From: a virus
Reading direction: 5' to 3' (one strand)
DNA length: 23,553 bases
IMG/VR virus record: IMGVR_UViG_3300017813_000002
Span: 1 to 23,553 of that record
The position numbers and the translations under genes are program-made. Under the pieces are notes generated by a model. It saw only the letters and a list, made by a program, of their open reading frames with translations. It ran no database searches and was not told the origin of the DNA. Below are positions 11,835-19,736 of this stretch, piece by piece (the first letter of the stretch is position 1; the number at the start of each line of letters is the position of its first letter).

Positions 11835-12595
11835 GCCAGCGCATCCCCAGCTTGGAAGCCGTACCAGTTGGTGCCGCCGTCTACCGTATAGAAAACAAAC
11901 ACGTCAGTTTCTCCCGAAGCTGGCGCATCAGGTGCTGTACCGCCCGGCCAATCAACGGACGCAGGCCATGTCAGCGTGTGCGTCCCGCCAGCGGTCACTT
12001 TCAGCGTAAAGCCATAGCTGTCGTTGGTGGTCAGATTGACGCCGCTGTAGTCGAAAGTGAATGTCGTATTGCCGCTGGTTGTCAGCGTGAACGAGTTGCC
12101 TTCATCGCAATCAACCGTTGGCGTGGTGCCCGACAAGGAAACAAGCGTTTCAATATATGAAGTCGCCTGCACTTCCTCAGACAAAATCACATTGCCGTTT
12201 GCGTCTGCGGTGACAGCCTTGCTCGCCTCAGATGTGCCAAGCGTTGTGATGTCGTTGTAGTTCAACTCTGCGGTCGTGGCTGTAAGGCCGTCCAGAACGT
12301 CCAGATCCGCCGCCGCTGCCGTGACAAACACCAGAGCGTTGCCCGTCAGGTTTAGCGCCGCATCTGCGTTGCTGCTGCTTTCAACACTGCGCGCAAGAGT
12401 GGTCCCGCTGGCCGTGTAAGTGCCTGTGCCGATTTCCCAGTTGTCGCCATCCTCGATGACGTAACGCACTGTGTTGGTATCAGCGACACCAGCATCTGCG
12501 AAGGATTGATAACCAGCCACAGCGGAACCGAGGGTGATTGTCCCGGTGCCGGTTGTGGCGGTATCCATTTTGGCGCGGTTTACAAACTTGGCCAT
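11831..12595 (-). CDS. Tail fibre-like structural protein
   Basis: This 254-residue protein starts MAKFVNRAKMDTATTGTGTI. The N-terminal domain (about 1-95), with GSAVAGYQSFADAGVAD, VRYVIEDGDNWEIGTGTYTA and a following TTLARSV, is a module frequent at the N-terminus of marine and alphaproteobacterial phage fibres. A middle linker (LDGLTATTAELNYND) typical of fibre shafts leads to a C-terminal beta-sandwich with ESGNTTFTFDYS-like strands and TDVFVFYTVDGGTNWYG. It is probably a tail fibre or its tip. The start at 12595 was chosen for its AGGTGG site. No chaperone domain or enzymatic motif is visible. Confidence 0.75.
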   Translation of the reverse strand: MAKFVNRAKMDTATTGTGTITLGSAVAGYQSFADAGVADTNTVRYVIEDGDNWEIGTGTYTASGTTLARSVESSSNADAALNLTGNALVFVTAAAADLDVLDGLTATTAELNYNDITTLGTSEASKAVTADANGNVILSEEVQATSYIETLVSLSGTTPTVDCDEGNSFTLTTSGNTTFTFDYSGVNLTTNDSYGFTLKVTAGGTHTLTWPASVDWPGGTAPDAPASGETDVFVFYTVDGGTNWYGFQAGDALA

Positions 12596-12610
12596 TGGGT
12601 CCACCTATTC

Positions 12611-13042
12611 TTAGCTAACTGTGAAGGTAAAGATACCCGAAGAGTTCCAAACGATTTTGAACTCTGTGCCGTCGCCAGCAGATTGCGAACCGTCGAAGTC
12701 GATAAACGCCAAGGGTGGATCGTCAGCATCGGTGTCGTTGTAGATAACGCCGTAGCTTGCTGTGATCGAACCGCCGCTTGCTGTCCATGTCACATCGTCA
12801 GCGTCAAAGCTGGCGTCGTTGGTTGTGACCGTGGAAACGGTGACGTTCGCCAATGCCTGACCGCCTGCCGTGTATCCGGTGCCTGCTGTGGCCTCGGTCC
12901 CAGTGATGCCTGCCAGAGTGTCGTCTGTTGCGTCAAATGTCGCTGCGGAATACAGCTTTACTTTATAAGTGTCTCCGGAGGCATTAGAGCCATCCGCAAA
13001 CAGTTTTGCTGTGTGGTTATACAGCGAGATCGTGACTGCCAT
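12611..13042 (-). CDS. Beta-rich phage structural protein, first gene after the fibre promoter
   Basis: This 143-residue protein starts MAVTISLYNHTAKLFADGSN. It is rich in Thr, Ser, Gly and Asp with regular strands. The segments YKVKLYSAATFDATDDTLAG and GTGYTAGGQALANVTV fit a family of phage proteins usually labelled only as structural or hypothetical. I infer a virion protein near the tail or fibre. A good GGAGG site and a sigma70-like promoter lie just upstream, so it opens a separate transcript for the host-recognition block. Confidence 0.7.
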   Translation of the reverse strand: MAVTISLYNHTAKLFADGSNASGDTYKVKLYSAATFDATDDTLAGITGTEATAGTGYTAGGQALANVTVSTVTTNDASFDADDVTWTASGGSITASYGVIYNDTDADDPPLAFIDFDGSQSAGDGTEFKIVWNSSGIFTFTVS

Positions 13043-13069
13043 GTCGGCCTCCGTTGGTTAGATGGGGCG

Positions 13070-13098
13070 ATTATGCCATAAACTTATGATTAGGGCAA
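13070..13098 (-). promoter_or_regulatory. Promoter before the fibre block
   Basis: On the minus strand TTGCCC (13093-13098) is 17 bases from CATAAT (13070-13075, five of six to TATAAT). Transcription would begin near 13063, with a ~20-base leader and a GGAGG ribosome site. The 95-base gap 13043-13137 is one of the few real gaps in the late operon and holds nothing else but a weak GGCG/CGCC hairpin. Confidence 0.6.
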
Positions 13099-13137
13099 TT
13101 GGCGCTGCAAGACGCCCCGATGTTGCTCGCAGCGATG

Positions 13138-13680
13138 TTAGACTATTCCGCCGTTGGGGTTTAGAATGACAGCAATGGTATCACAGCTAAACCGCAAAGC
13201 GTTAATATTGTTTGAAGCGCCCGCCATCGTTGTGTTTGCGAAGAAACCTTGGACGACCGGGTCTCCTGCCGCTCCATCGCAAATTGAGACAAGTGTCCCG
13301 TCGGAAAAATTAAAATACCCCATTGCAATTGCTGCCGTACTTTCGTGTCTTACATGTCCAATTTTTGCGGGCGTCGACCATGTGCTGCCATTATTGGTAG
13401 AATATTCAATAGTTACATCTTGGTCATCGGTACCTGTTCCTTCTCGTACCAGCACCTTAAACTCAACTCCTGCATAATCGTCTAAATTAGTGAAAACCGC
13501 AGTGCCGCCAGATGTTGTTGCAAATGTTCCGGCTACCTGCGCCTGCGTGGCAAACTTAGGCGCGCTGCTGTCGCCCTCTGCCATCGCAATAGGGTTGTCC
13601 CGCAAAGCCGTCATGAGCGGCTGCGTAATAGGGCTGTCTTGGTCGATCTGCCCGTTGGTGATTGCCGTATAGGTTGCCAT
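13138..13680 (-). CDS. Phage structural protein with ITNGQIDQ head
   Basis: This 180-residue protein starts MATYTAITNGQIDQDSPITQ, then TALRDNPIAMAEGDSSAP. This opening is common in phage structural proteins of marine and alphaproteobacterial phages. The remainder is strand-rich, with EFKVLVREGTG and EYSTNNGSTWSTPAKIG suggesting a beta-sandwich. The TNGQIDQ motif reappears in the chaperone-like protein at 9757-10218. It immediately follows the large tail hub-like gene, so a place at the tail tip or fibre base is likely. No catalytic motif. Confidence 0.72.
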   Translation of the reverse strand: MATYTAITNGQIDQDSPITQPLMTALRDNPIAMAEGDSSAPKFATQAQVAGTFATTSGGTAVFTNLDDYAGVEFKVLVREGTGTDDQDVTIEYSTNNGSTWSTPAKIGHVRHESTAAIAMGYFNFSDGTLVSICDGAAGDPVVQGFFANTTMAGASNNINALRFSCDTIAVILNPNGGIV

Positions 13681-15450
13681 TTATCCAATCCTTGCTGCTG
13701 TTGTGCCGTCGCTCAAAACGCCGGACGCATTGCCGATGTAGCCGCTTTTGAAGGGCACATTGTTTGGGTCGTAGTCACCGGATCCGCTCGCCATCACAAA
13801 GTAGATGCGCCCATAAAGGCTGGCGTCCTCGACAACATATTCCACGATTTCGTTAGCGACAACTTCCTCACGGCTTGTAACTGTCCACAACCGCACCCGG
13901 CGTTCGCCAAACTCGTCAACGTCGAGATAATGCGAAAGGTAAAACAGGTCGCCGATCTGATAGTCGCCGTCCTTGATATCAACGCGGAATTTGCCCTCGA
14001 CAGGCGTGTCCACATATTTGTTGATAAGTTTCGACGCCGTGCTTTCAGCAATGACGCTCTGCGTAATCCACGAGCCGAAAATCTTGCGGATAGACGCGCT
14101 GCCGTACAGTTCGTCGGTTTCGCTTTCCAGATCCGCAGCGACAAACTGGTTCTCGTAATTATTAACGCTGGTGTCGCTGTCGGTGTAGTTCCGCTGCCCG
14201 TAGTAAACCCACACCTGCGATGCGCGTTCCTTGGGCTTGTCCGTGAGCGAGAACGTGCCGGAAATTACGTTGGCTTCATCGTTCATGGTATCGGGCGGTG
14301 AGTCAAAGCCGCGAATGGTTTTCAGCTTCACAAGCTGTTCCGTTTCTTCCCACCAGATGTAGAACTGCAACTGCTCCGACAGTTCGCCAATCAACTCCGC
14401 AATCGCATAAGGCTCTGACAAAACCCGCGTCGCTCGCGCAAAGCTGAGATAATTGACCAGTTCTTCCGCGCTCGGCTCCCCGGCTGCAAAGTCGCCCATA
14501 TAGGCCGCATCTAAGCCGCCCCGCGTTTGCAACAGGTCGATCAGCGTGTCGGATATCGTTGCGTTGTCGTAGCGGATGCACTGTTGCACGCCAGCATCCG
14601 CTTTGTGGTCCTCCGCCACCGTGTTATCGGTAGCACGCCGAACGCCGGTAAACTCAATGCCGTTGGTCGATGTTGCCCGCCCGGTGTAGGTCATCAACTC
14701 GTCACCGATGCGAAGCGTGCCTGTGGCGTCGTAGTCAGCCTCGACAGCGTTAGCGACCTCGAAGCTGGTATCGGCAGCGAACACGTCACCGTAAAGCACG
14801 CCGGGCGATACCGCTGGCACCTGCGCCTGCCGTTCCTCAAGCTGCGTCAGGACGTCCTTGCACTCCATCGTGATCTGACCAGCCGAGTTTTGCTTGGTGA
14901 TCGACGTCATGATGTAGAGACGCTGGGTCATTGCCGACAGCGCCTGCCCAGAATAGCCCTCGTACACCTTTACCTGAATGTTGGTACGGTACTTGTTGCG
15001 GACGATCCAACGCGACCAGAAGCTGCCACGGTCGCGCGACAGCGGATCCCATGAGCGCCCGTCAACGTATGGATCCACAACGCGGTCGCTGTGCTGGTGG
15101 TCCCGGAAGCGGATTGTACAGACAGCCCGGTTTCCAAGCCCCTTGGCGCTGCGGTTGGCCCCGGCCAGATTAACTTTCGTCGGGCTGGTCGATACGCTTA
15201 CCAGCGACGGGAAAATATAGCTGGCCCCGGACACCGATTGCTCCGCCACCTTGCCGCTTGAAAAGAACAGGCTCAGAGGCGTGCCAAGCGCAAAGTTGGC
15301 CGTGTCTTGGCAAGTCGCCCGCGTGTTGTAGCATTTGGTGTCCGCCGTGCCTGTGGCCGTGCATGGCGAAACTCCGAACACGTTTTCGCAGAGCGGCTGC
15401 AATATCTCAACGATTTGGATTGGCTCGCGGCCAACGGGGACGTCAGTCAT
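13681..15450 (-). CDS. Large tail tip / hub-like protein
   Basis: This 589-residue protein has a Cys-containing N-terminal region: ILQPLCENVFGVSPCTATGT, then TKCYNTRATCQDTANFALGT. The four cysteines recall the DUF2163-type hub domain of gene-transfer-agent-like tails. The middle contains RFRDHQHSDRVVDPYVDGRS and QITMECKDVLTQLEERQAQ, a hub-like signature, and the region ARATRVLSEPYAIAELIGEL onward resembles a baseplate hub. It follows the putative distal tail gene, as in GTA gp12-gp13 order. No peptidase domain is visible, and no NlpC/P60 gene follows. The gene overlaps its upstream neighbour by 8 bases. The family is not firmly named. Confidence 0.75.
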   Translation of the reverse strand: MTDVPVGREPIQIVEILQPLCENVFGVSPCTATGTADTKCYNTRATCQDTANFALGTPLSLFFSSGKVAEQSVSGASYIFPSLVSVSTSPTKVNLAGANRSAKGLGNRAVCTIRFRDHQHSDRVVDPYVDGRSWDPLSRDRGSFWSRWIVRNKYRTNIQVKVYEGYSGQALSAMTQRLYIMTSITKQNSAGQITMECKDVLTQLEERQAQVPAVSPGVLYGDVFAADTSFEVANAVEADYDATGTLRIGDELMTYTGRATSTNGIEFTGVRRATDNTVAEDHKADAGVQQCIRYDNATISDTLIDLLQTRGGLDAAYMGDFAAGEPSAEELVNYLSFARATRVLSEPYAIAELIGELSEQLQFYIWWEETEQLVKLKTIRGFDSPPDTMNDEANVISGTFSLTDKPKERASQVWVYYGQRNYTDSDTSVNNYENQFVAADLESETDELYGSASIRKIFGSWITQSVIAESTASKLINKYVDTPVEGKFRVDIKDGDYQIGDLFYLSHYLDVDEFGERRVRLWTVTSREEVVANEIVEYVVEDASLYGRIYFVMASGSGDYDPNNVPFKSGYIGNASGVLSDGTTAARIG

Positions 15451-16246
15451 AGCCTCGCGCCCTCACGTTCATCGATACGCTCAGAAGGTCGCGGATGCCC
15501 ATATTGGATGGGATTGGCGTTTCGTCCGTCTGGCAATAGCCCACGTCGCCAAACGTGCCGGGACGCCATGCAAGCCAAAACGGCTCGGCCTCAGACGCCA
15601 GTTGGAAATCCGGCCAATTGTCGCGCACCCAATCGGAGGTCAGATGCTGCCACGAATAGGCCGTGGATAGATACGAACGCTGCTTTACGCGGCCCAGGTA
15701 TTCGCCTGTCTCACTGTAGTTGCTGCGCAGGATCGTCTGGCGCGCCATCGGGATCGGCTCGACGCCGCCGTAGATAGGGCGCTCCATCTGCATTGCCGTC
15801 CCAAATTTTATGACGCCGACCTCCGGCGCTGTGCCGCCCGTGATCGAAATGCGCCACCGCTGGGCCGTCTCAGGCTCAAAGATAAACATGATCGGCTCGT
15901 CGCTGGTGATAGCCGTTGCCGCCGACAGGTCCGACCATGCGGATCCGGTCCAATACTGCACCTGCACTGAGTTGCTGTTTGTGCCGAACGTATGCGCCGC
16001 GATGCAGCAATAATCCGCCTCGGCAGACGACCCGTGGTCATATTCCCATGTCGCCGTGACGCTTGAAGGCTTCCACCTCTCATAGGTCAGCGTGTTGAGC
16101 GGTGCATTGGCGAAATAGCCCGTTGCCGTGCTGGACACGCTCGCTGTGCCGCCTGAAAGCCAATTGAGGCTGTGAGCGATCCTCGCGTGGGTTAGAGGCT
16201 CGTCTCCGCTTGGCAGGCTGTAACCGCTTTCGAGAATAACTGTCAT
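15443..16246 (-). CDS. Tail protein, possible distal tail component
   Basis: This 267-residue protein starts MTVILESGYSLPSGDEPLTH. It has a carbohydrate-binding-like beta-sandwich in the first 150 residues (TATWEYDHGSS, VQVQYWTGSAWSDLSAA, FEPETAQRWRISITGG), followed by RPIYGGVEPIPMARQT and a C-terminal part with PFWLAWRPGTFGDVGYCQTD. Located between tape measure and hub, it takes the place of the distal tail protein. I do not recognise a precise family. The ATG overlaps the tape-measure stop (TGATG). A discoidin-like fold is an inference from strand pattern and not from a database match. Confidence 0.72.
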   Translation of the reverse strand: MTVILESGYSLPSGDEPLTHARIAHSLNWLSGGTASVSSTATGYFANAPLNTLTYERWKPSSVTATWEYDHGSSAEADYCCIAAHTFGTNSNSVQVQYWTGSAWSDLSAATAITSDEPIMFIFEPETAQRWRISITGGTAPEVGVIKFGTAMQMERPIYGGVEPIPMARQTILRSNYSETGEYLGRVKQRSYLSTAYSWQHLTSDWVRDNWPDFQLASEAEPFWLAWRPGTFGDVGYCQTDETPIPSNMGIRDLLSVSMNVRARGYD

Positions 16247-17880
16247 CACACAAGCCTTATTTGAGCGCCGTCATCGACCGCATCGTTGATGCCGTTGATT
16301 AGCTGGATTACTTGGTCCCGGCTAAACATATCGCCGCCCGTTAGCTGGATTGCCACGTTGTTGGACGTTTGTGGCGCAGCCGCAGCGCCTGTCGTACCGC
16401 CGCTTGGCGATGCCCCGCCGATAGCCGCACCACCACCGCCGCCAGCCGACGCAGATTTGATTGATTGAACCGCCTGCAAACCAGAAGCCAAAACAGCCCC
16501 GGCAGCCGCAACCCGCGCAAATGGTCGACCGACCAGTGCCGGATCCTTCAACACCTCTGTGAAGGCCAGATAAGAGTTTGCAAGCGCCAAGCCTGCGCCG
16601 ATCTTCTTAGAGCCTTGGAACATCGTGCCGAGGTTTTGCAACGTGCCGCGCGTCTGGTCACTGGATGCTTTGACCATCTTCTGCGAGTGTTGCAATTCTG
16701 CACTTTCCATCAGCCCGTTGTATTCTTCGCGGGTCAAAAGCTGCTGCTCAAGAGCGGATTGCAATGTCTCTTGCTGCCGCTCGAACGATGCAATTTGCAG
16801 TTCTTCTTGCGTCATAAGTGACTGCTGCAATTGGTCAAGCTGCGCGATAAGCGGGTTTTCGCGTGTCCGGCGGCTGCCTCCGCCACTTGTTCCGCCACCG
16901 GGTGCGACTAAGCCTGCCGCACCACCTTCGCCGAGCGTCAAAAATTCCCCTGTATTCATGCCGATTTGACCTGCTGCCGCAGATACTCGATCCATGATTT
17001 CGGCTAATGATGCCATCTCGGTCGTCAGCGTTATTGTATCGTCAATCGCCGTTGCAAGTTCTGACGGAATTGTCGCCGCGCTAATCCCAGCTTCGGTCAG
17101 AAATTCGTTAAGGCTTAACAGCGCCGCTTGCTGTTCTTCGAAGCCTGTGGCGTTGGATAAATTAATTAATTCTTTGCGAAGCGCCCTTGCCGTATCCCCA
17201 GCATTTTCGCTCTCAATGCCAAAATCTTTAACGATCTTGGCGAGCAATGGGGCTTCACGCGCTGCCGCAATATATTGCATTGAAAGGTCGCGAACAGCGT
17301 TACCTTGTTCCCGAAGCCTGCCTGTGGCTTGCGCCACCCGTAGTTCCGCTTGGAATGCCGCAAACTGTAAGATTGACTCGGCTGCGTCGCCAAATTTGAT
17401 GCGCGCTTCATCCGCGCTCATGCTCAATATATCCAATGATCCTTGCAGATCGTCAGAACTATCTTTTACGCTTTCCAGCGCCTCTTCGAAATCAAATGCC
17501 ACTGGCGTGATAGATTGGAACGCAAAAGCAAGCGCCGGGATACCAATACCTGCAAGAACACCAGCCACAGCGCCGAGTGCGCCAAACCCACCTAAAAGCT
17601 GCGGAAGCTGCTGCGCAAATACAGTGCTGGCCTTCGTGCCGCCTTGAAGCTGGACCGCGATATCTTGAAGCTGGAATGACGTGTTTTGGATTTTGGCGCG
17701 GGTCTGCCCAGAGACGTTGCCGAGTTTCGTCAGCCCGCCAGTAAAACCCTTGGTTTGCGTTTGCGCTGTGGTCGCGGATTGCCCAACGCGCTTTACGCCC
17801 GCTTCCGCCTTTGACAGATCAGATTGCAGATCGGCAGTGTCGCCTGTGATCTTTACGTTAAGTGCTGCGAGCTGCGTCAT
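16246..17880 (-). CDS. Tape-measure protein
   Basis: This 544-residue protein starts MTQLAALNVKITGDTADLQS. It has the usual tape-measure pattern: a helical N-terminal part, a hydrophobic Gly/Ala segment (about 93-120, GFGALGAVAGVLAGIGIPAL), a long helical and coiled-coil centre (LDQLQQSLMTQEELQIASFE and on), and a Gly-rich region before a C-terminal helix (DQVIQLINGINDAVDDGAQI). It fixes the tail length. At the usual 0.15 nm per residue the tail would be about 80 nm. No lysozyme or peptidase domain is seen. Its start overlaps the frameshifted chaperone end by 23 bases. Confidence 0.93.
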   Translation of the reverse strand: MTQLAALNVKITGDTADLQSDLSKAEAGVKRVGQSATTAQTQTKGFTGGLTKLGNVSGQTRAKIQNTSFQLQDIAVQLQGGTKASTVFAQQLPQLLGGFGALGAVAGVLAGIGIPALAFAFQSITPVAFDFEEALESVKDSSDDLQGSLDILSMSADEARIKFGDAAESILQFAAFQAELRVAQATGRLREQGNAVRDLSMQYIAAAREAPLLAKIVKDFGIESENAGDTARALRKELINLSNATGFEEQQAALLSLNEFLTEAGISAATIPSELATAIDDTITLTTEMASLAEIMDRVSAAAGQIGMNTGEFLTLGEGGAAGLVAPGGGTSGGGSRRTRENPLIAQLDQLQQSLMTQEELQIASFERQQETLQSALEQQLLTREEYNGLMESAELQHSQKMVKASSDQTRGTLQNLGTMFQGSKKIGAGLALANSYLAFTEVLKDPALVGRPFARVAAAGAVLASGLQAVQSIKSASAGGGGGAAIGGASPSGGTTGAAAAPQTSNNVAIQLTGGDMFSRDQVIQLINGINDAVDDGAQIRLV

Positions 17881-18109
17881 TCATCTTCGCCTTGTGCTTG
17901 GCGCGGGCATCGGCCCATTCAGTTTCGGAAAACCCGCCGCCTTTAGACCCGCCTTTAACCGCCTCTTGCATCTTCCTGTTTTCGGCGACCTTGCCGTCCA
18001 GTTCGATCCACCAATCATCTATCGGAAGCGCCCAAAACTCGCTGGGCTGCATCCCCCATGACCGGGCCGCCTGATACGCATTGCGCTCAAAGACGGCCCA
18101 AGTTACTCC
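17858..18109 (-). CDS. -1 frame extension of the tail assembly chaperone
   Basis: A frame open from 18109 to 17858 has no start codon of its own near its beginning. From the shift site it reads GVTWAVFERNAYQAARSWGM, then QPSEFWALPIDDWWIELDGK. The PSEFWALP motif is typical of the T-part of phage tail chaperones (gpGT-like). Read as a -1 extension of the 127-residue frame, it gives a ~209-residue fusion protein (126 + 83). An internal ATG (18052) exists but would cut off the FERNAYQAARSWG helix. Expression through frameshifting is likely but not proved. It overlaps the tape measure by 23 bases. Confidence 0.82.
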   Translation of the reverse strand, partial: GVTWAVFERNAYQAARSWGMQPSEFWALPIDDWWIELDGKVAENRKMQEAVKGGSKGGGFSETEWADARAKHKAKMNDAARST

Positions 18110-18115
18110 CCCGAC
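18103..18115 (-). other. Probable -1 ribosomal frameshift site
   Basis: On the minus strand TCG-GGG-GAG-TAA ends the chaperone frame. Five G residues (18108-18112) let a GGG-decoding glycine tRNA slip one base back onto GGG, after which translation continues as GGA-GTA-ACT-TGG. This is a P-site slip on a G-run and not a perfect X-XXY-YYZ heptamer, since the A-site GAG would not re-pair well with GGA. The stop codon two codons on would favour pausing. Confidence 0.65.
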
Positions 18116-18486
18116 GAACCGCCCTCGCTGGGCTTGTCTGCGCCGATCTCCTGCGACTTGGGTGTCACGATCATGGCGATATAATCCAAGGCGATTGCCT
18201 TAGCTTCCATGAAACCGTTTTCGACAACCATGTCCTGCACCTTGGAAAGTGACATTTCATTGCCCGCCGCCTTCATCCCGATATGCAGGATGGTTGGTAC
18301 GTTCTTGACCGTGAATTGCCACTTGGGGTGGTAGACCTGACCAACACCGGAAAGCATGGCCTCAACCTGCGCTTCGCGTGCAATGGCAAGCGGATCTCCG
18401 ACCTGTTCCGACAAGTCAGATGCCGCGCCAAATGTCGCCGCTAGTTGAAACTCATGCCCACCGAGGGAAGCTGTCAGTTTACGCAT
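18103..18486 (-). CDS. Tail assembly chaperone (upstream frame)
   Basis: This 127-residue protein starts MRKLTASLGGHEFQLAATFG and ends PSEGGSSGE. It stands between the major tail protein and the tape measure, where the gpG-type chaperone is always found in siphophages; the fold is the rcc01692/TAC type seen in GTA-like tails (HEFQLAATFGAASDLSEQVG at the start fits). It keeps the tape-measure helix soluble while the tail tube polymerises around it. The Ser/Gly-rich C-terminus ends at the slippery G-run. The frame continues in -1 as the T-part. Its ATG lies 8 bases after the major tail protein stop. Confidence 0.85.
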   Translation of the reverse strand: MRKLTASLGGHEFQLAATFGAASDLSEQVGDPLAIAREAQVEAMLSGVGQVYHPKWQFTVKNVPTILHIGMKAAGNEMSLSKVQDMVVENGFMEAKAIALDYIAMIVTPKSQEIGADKPSEGGSSGE

Positions 18487-18494
18487 TGTTCACC

Positions 18495-18896
18495 TTATGC
18501 CGATGCTGTGTAGGTCACTGCGCCGCTGGATTGGAACGTCGAGGAAAACTCAACCGCGCCGTCATGCTCGCCCGTGATTTCGAACGATGCAAGGTGGAAC
18601 GTGCCGCTGATGTTGCCGGGCGTCGTCAAGGACGATGGCAAATCAATTTGCAGCGTTTCGCCTGTGGTCGATGCGTTGTAGAACTCAGCCAACAGAACCT
18701 CGTCCGACGAAATGCCGCCGACAGTGACTTCGACCGACTTTACACCGGGCGTCGCCAAAAGCGTGCGCCAGCCTGCGTCGTCGTCAGTTGTCACGTCCAC
18801 CATCTCGTTGGAATTGGTAACGCCTCGTGTGCGGACCCCAACCAGCGTGGTGGCATCCCAGTCAATGGTCAACTCGCGACCGTTAAATCCAGCCAT
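18495..18896 (-). CDS. Major tail protein
   Basis: This 133-residue protein starts MAGFNGRELTIDWDATTLVG. The GVRTRGVTNSNEMVDVTTDDDAGW segment, where the tube subunit contacts its ring neighbours, and the following EVTVGGISSD, then DLPSSLTTPGNISGTFHLA and FEITGEHDGAVEFSSTFQSS, mark the TP901-1-type major tail protein. The subunit polymerises into the non-contractile tail tube around the tape measure. It lies between the terminator-like gene and the chaperone, the normal order. The length is standard for this family. Confidence 0.9.
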   Translation of the reverse strand: MAGFNGRELTIDWDATTLVGVRTRGVTNSNEMVDVTTDDDAGWRTLLATPGVKSVEVTVGGISSDEVLLAEFYNASTTGETLQIDLPSSLTTPGNISGTFHLASFEITGEHDGAVEFSSTFQSSGAVTYTASA

Positions 18897-18897
18897 G

Positions 18898-19302
18898 TCA
18901 GGTCTCCTTCTGGATCGTTAATCTAAAGCGCATTATCCCGTGGCGGGTTTCACCATCGGGGTCGCGCAGGGTTTCCGAAAACTCGCTAAGACAGTCTACC
19001 ACATTATAGCCTACCTTGGATAGAGCGCCTCTATTTAGGATGTCGTAGACCTCGCCCATGATTAGCTTGGTCTCTTTGAACCCGGCTGTCCGGCTCCAAA
19101 CGTGGATCTCCAAGGTGACTTCCTTGCCCAGCGTGTCGTCGGTATCGAACGGCGCAAGGCTGTCGTCACCGATCACAACGTAGGGAAAATTCTCGCGCGG
19201 CATACCTTCCGGCAGGTAGGGAACGTCATCGTAAACGCCCGCGCTGATGTTGCCGTTCAAAGCCTCGAAAACGAGTTCTTGTGCTACCGTCTCAAAACTC
19301 AC
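18898..19302 (-). CDS. Tail completion/terminator protein (DUF3168-type)
   Basis: This 134-residue protein starts MSFETVAQELVFEALNGNIS. It fits the DUF3168/gp17-type tail terminator: VYDDVPYLPEGMPRENFPYVV, then DDTLGKEVTLEIHVWSRTAG, then a helix ending MGEVYDILNRG and strands near RHGIMRFRLTIQ. This ring closes the tail and joins it to the head connector. It overlaps the neighbouring HK97-gp10-like gene by four bases and sits directly before the major tail protein, as expected. Confidence 0.88.
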   Translation of the reverse strand: MSFETVAQELVFEALNGNISAGVYDDVPYLPEGMPRENFPYVVIGDDSLAPFDTDDTLGKEVTLEIHVWSRTAGFKETKLIMGEVYDILNRGALSKVGYNVVDCLSEFSETLRDPDGETRHGIMRFRLTIQKET

Positions 19303-19736
19303 ATCCGGCCCTCCAGCTTGGATTTCAGTTCCTTGGCCACGCCCTCAGACGCCTTGCGGAAGCTGGGCATCAGCCACGGACGCGCTGCCATCTTGGACGT
19401 GCCAAACTCAAGATAAGCGCCATATTGTATATTGGTGCCGACGACAGCGACCTTGCGGGACTTGTTGGCCACCTCAAACTCGACGTTAGCCGCCAGACGC
19501 CCGGTGTCGCTCATAGGGAACTGCCCCGGCGCAGATGCCTTGTGCGTTACTGTCCCGCGCTTGTAAGTCCGCCCGCTTGCTGGACCGCGCTGGATCCCAC
19601 GAACGGCATTAGCTTGCGTATCCATGACCAGATCGTTGAGCGTATCGACAACCAGATCGTCGCTGATTTTGCCCAGCTTAGACAGATCGGCCATCAATTC
19701 CTCGATGCCATCAACCTTGACGCTGACCCGGCTCAT
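19299..19736 (-). CDS. HK97 gp10-like head-tail joining protein
   Basis: This 145-residue protein starts MSRVSVKVDGIEELMADLSK. The HK97 gp10 family pattern is visible: an initial VDGIEEL strand-helix, TQANAVRGIQRGPASGRTYK, RDGRLAANVEF-like DTGRLAANVEFEV, then GTNIQYGAYLEFGTSKM and ARPWLMPSFRKASEGV. It contributes to the neck of the virion. The ATG at 19736 was chosen because it overlaps the preceding stop (ATGA); a longer frame begins inside the other gene. Confidence 0.9.
   Translation of the reverse strand: MSRVSVKVDGIEELMADLSKLGKISDDLVVDTLNDLVMDTQANAVRGIQRGPASGRTYKRGTVTHKASAPGQFPMSDTGRLAANVEFEVANKSRKVAVVGTNIQYGAYLEFGTSKMAARPWLMPSFRKASEGVAKELKSKLEGRM

Noticed and set aside
13639-14301. 220-residue plus-strand open frame over the tail hub gene
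   Set aside because: Antisense of a well-supported structural gene, with no operon neighbours on that strand.
17858-18052. Independent 64-residue gene starting at the internal ATG
   Set aside because: It would lose the conserved-looking FERNAYQAARSWG helix that is open in the -1 frame; the frameshift reading explains the layout better.
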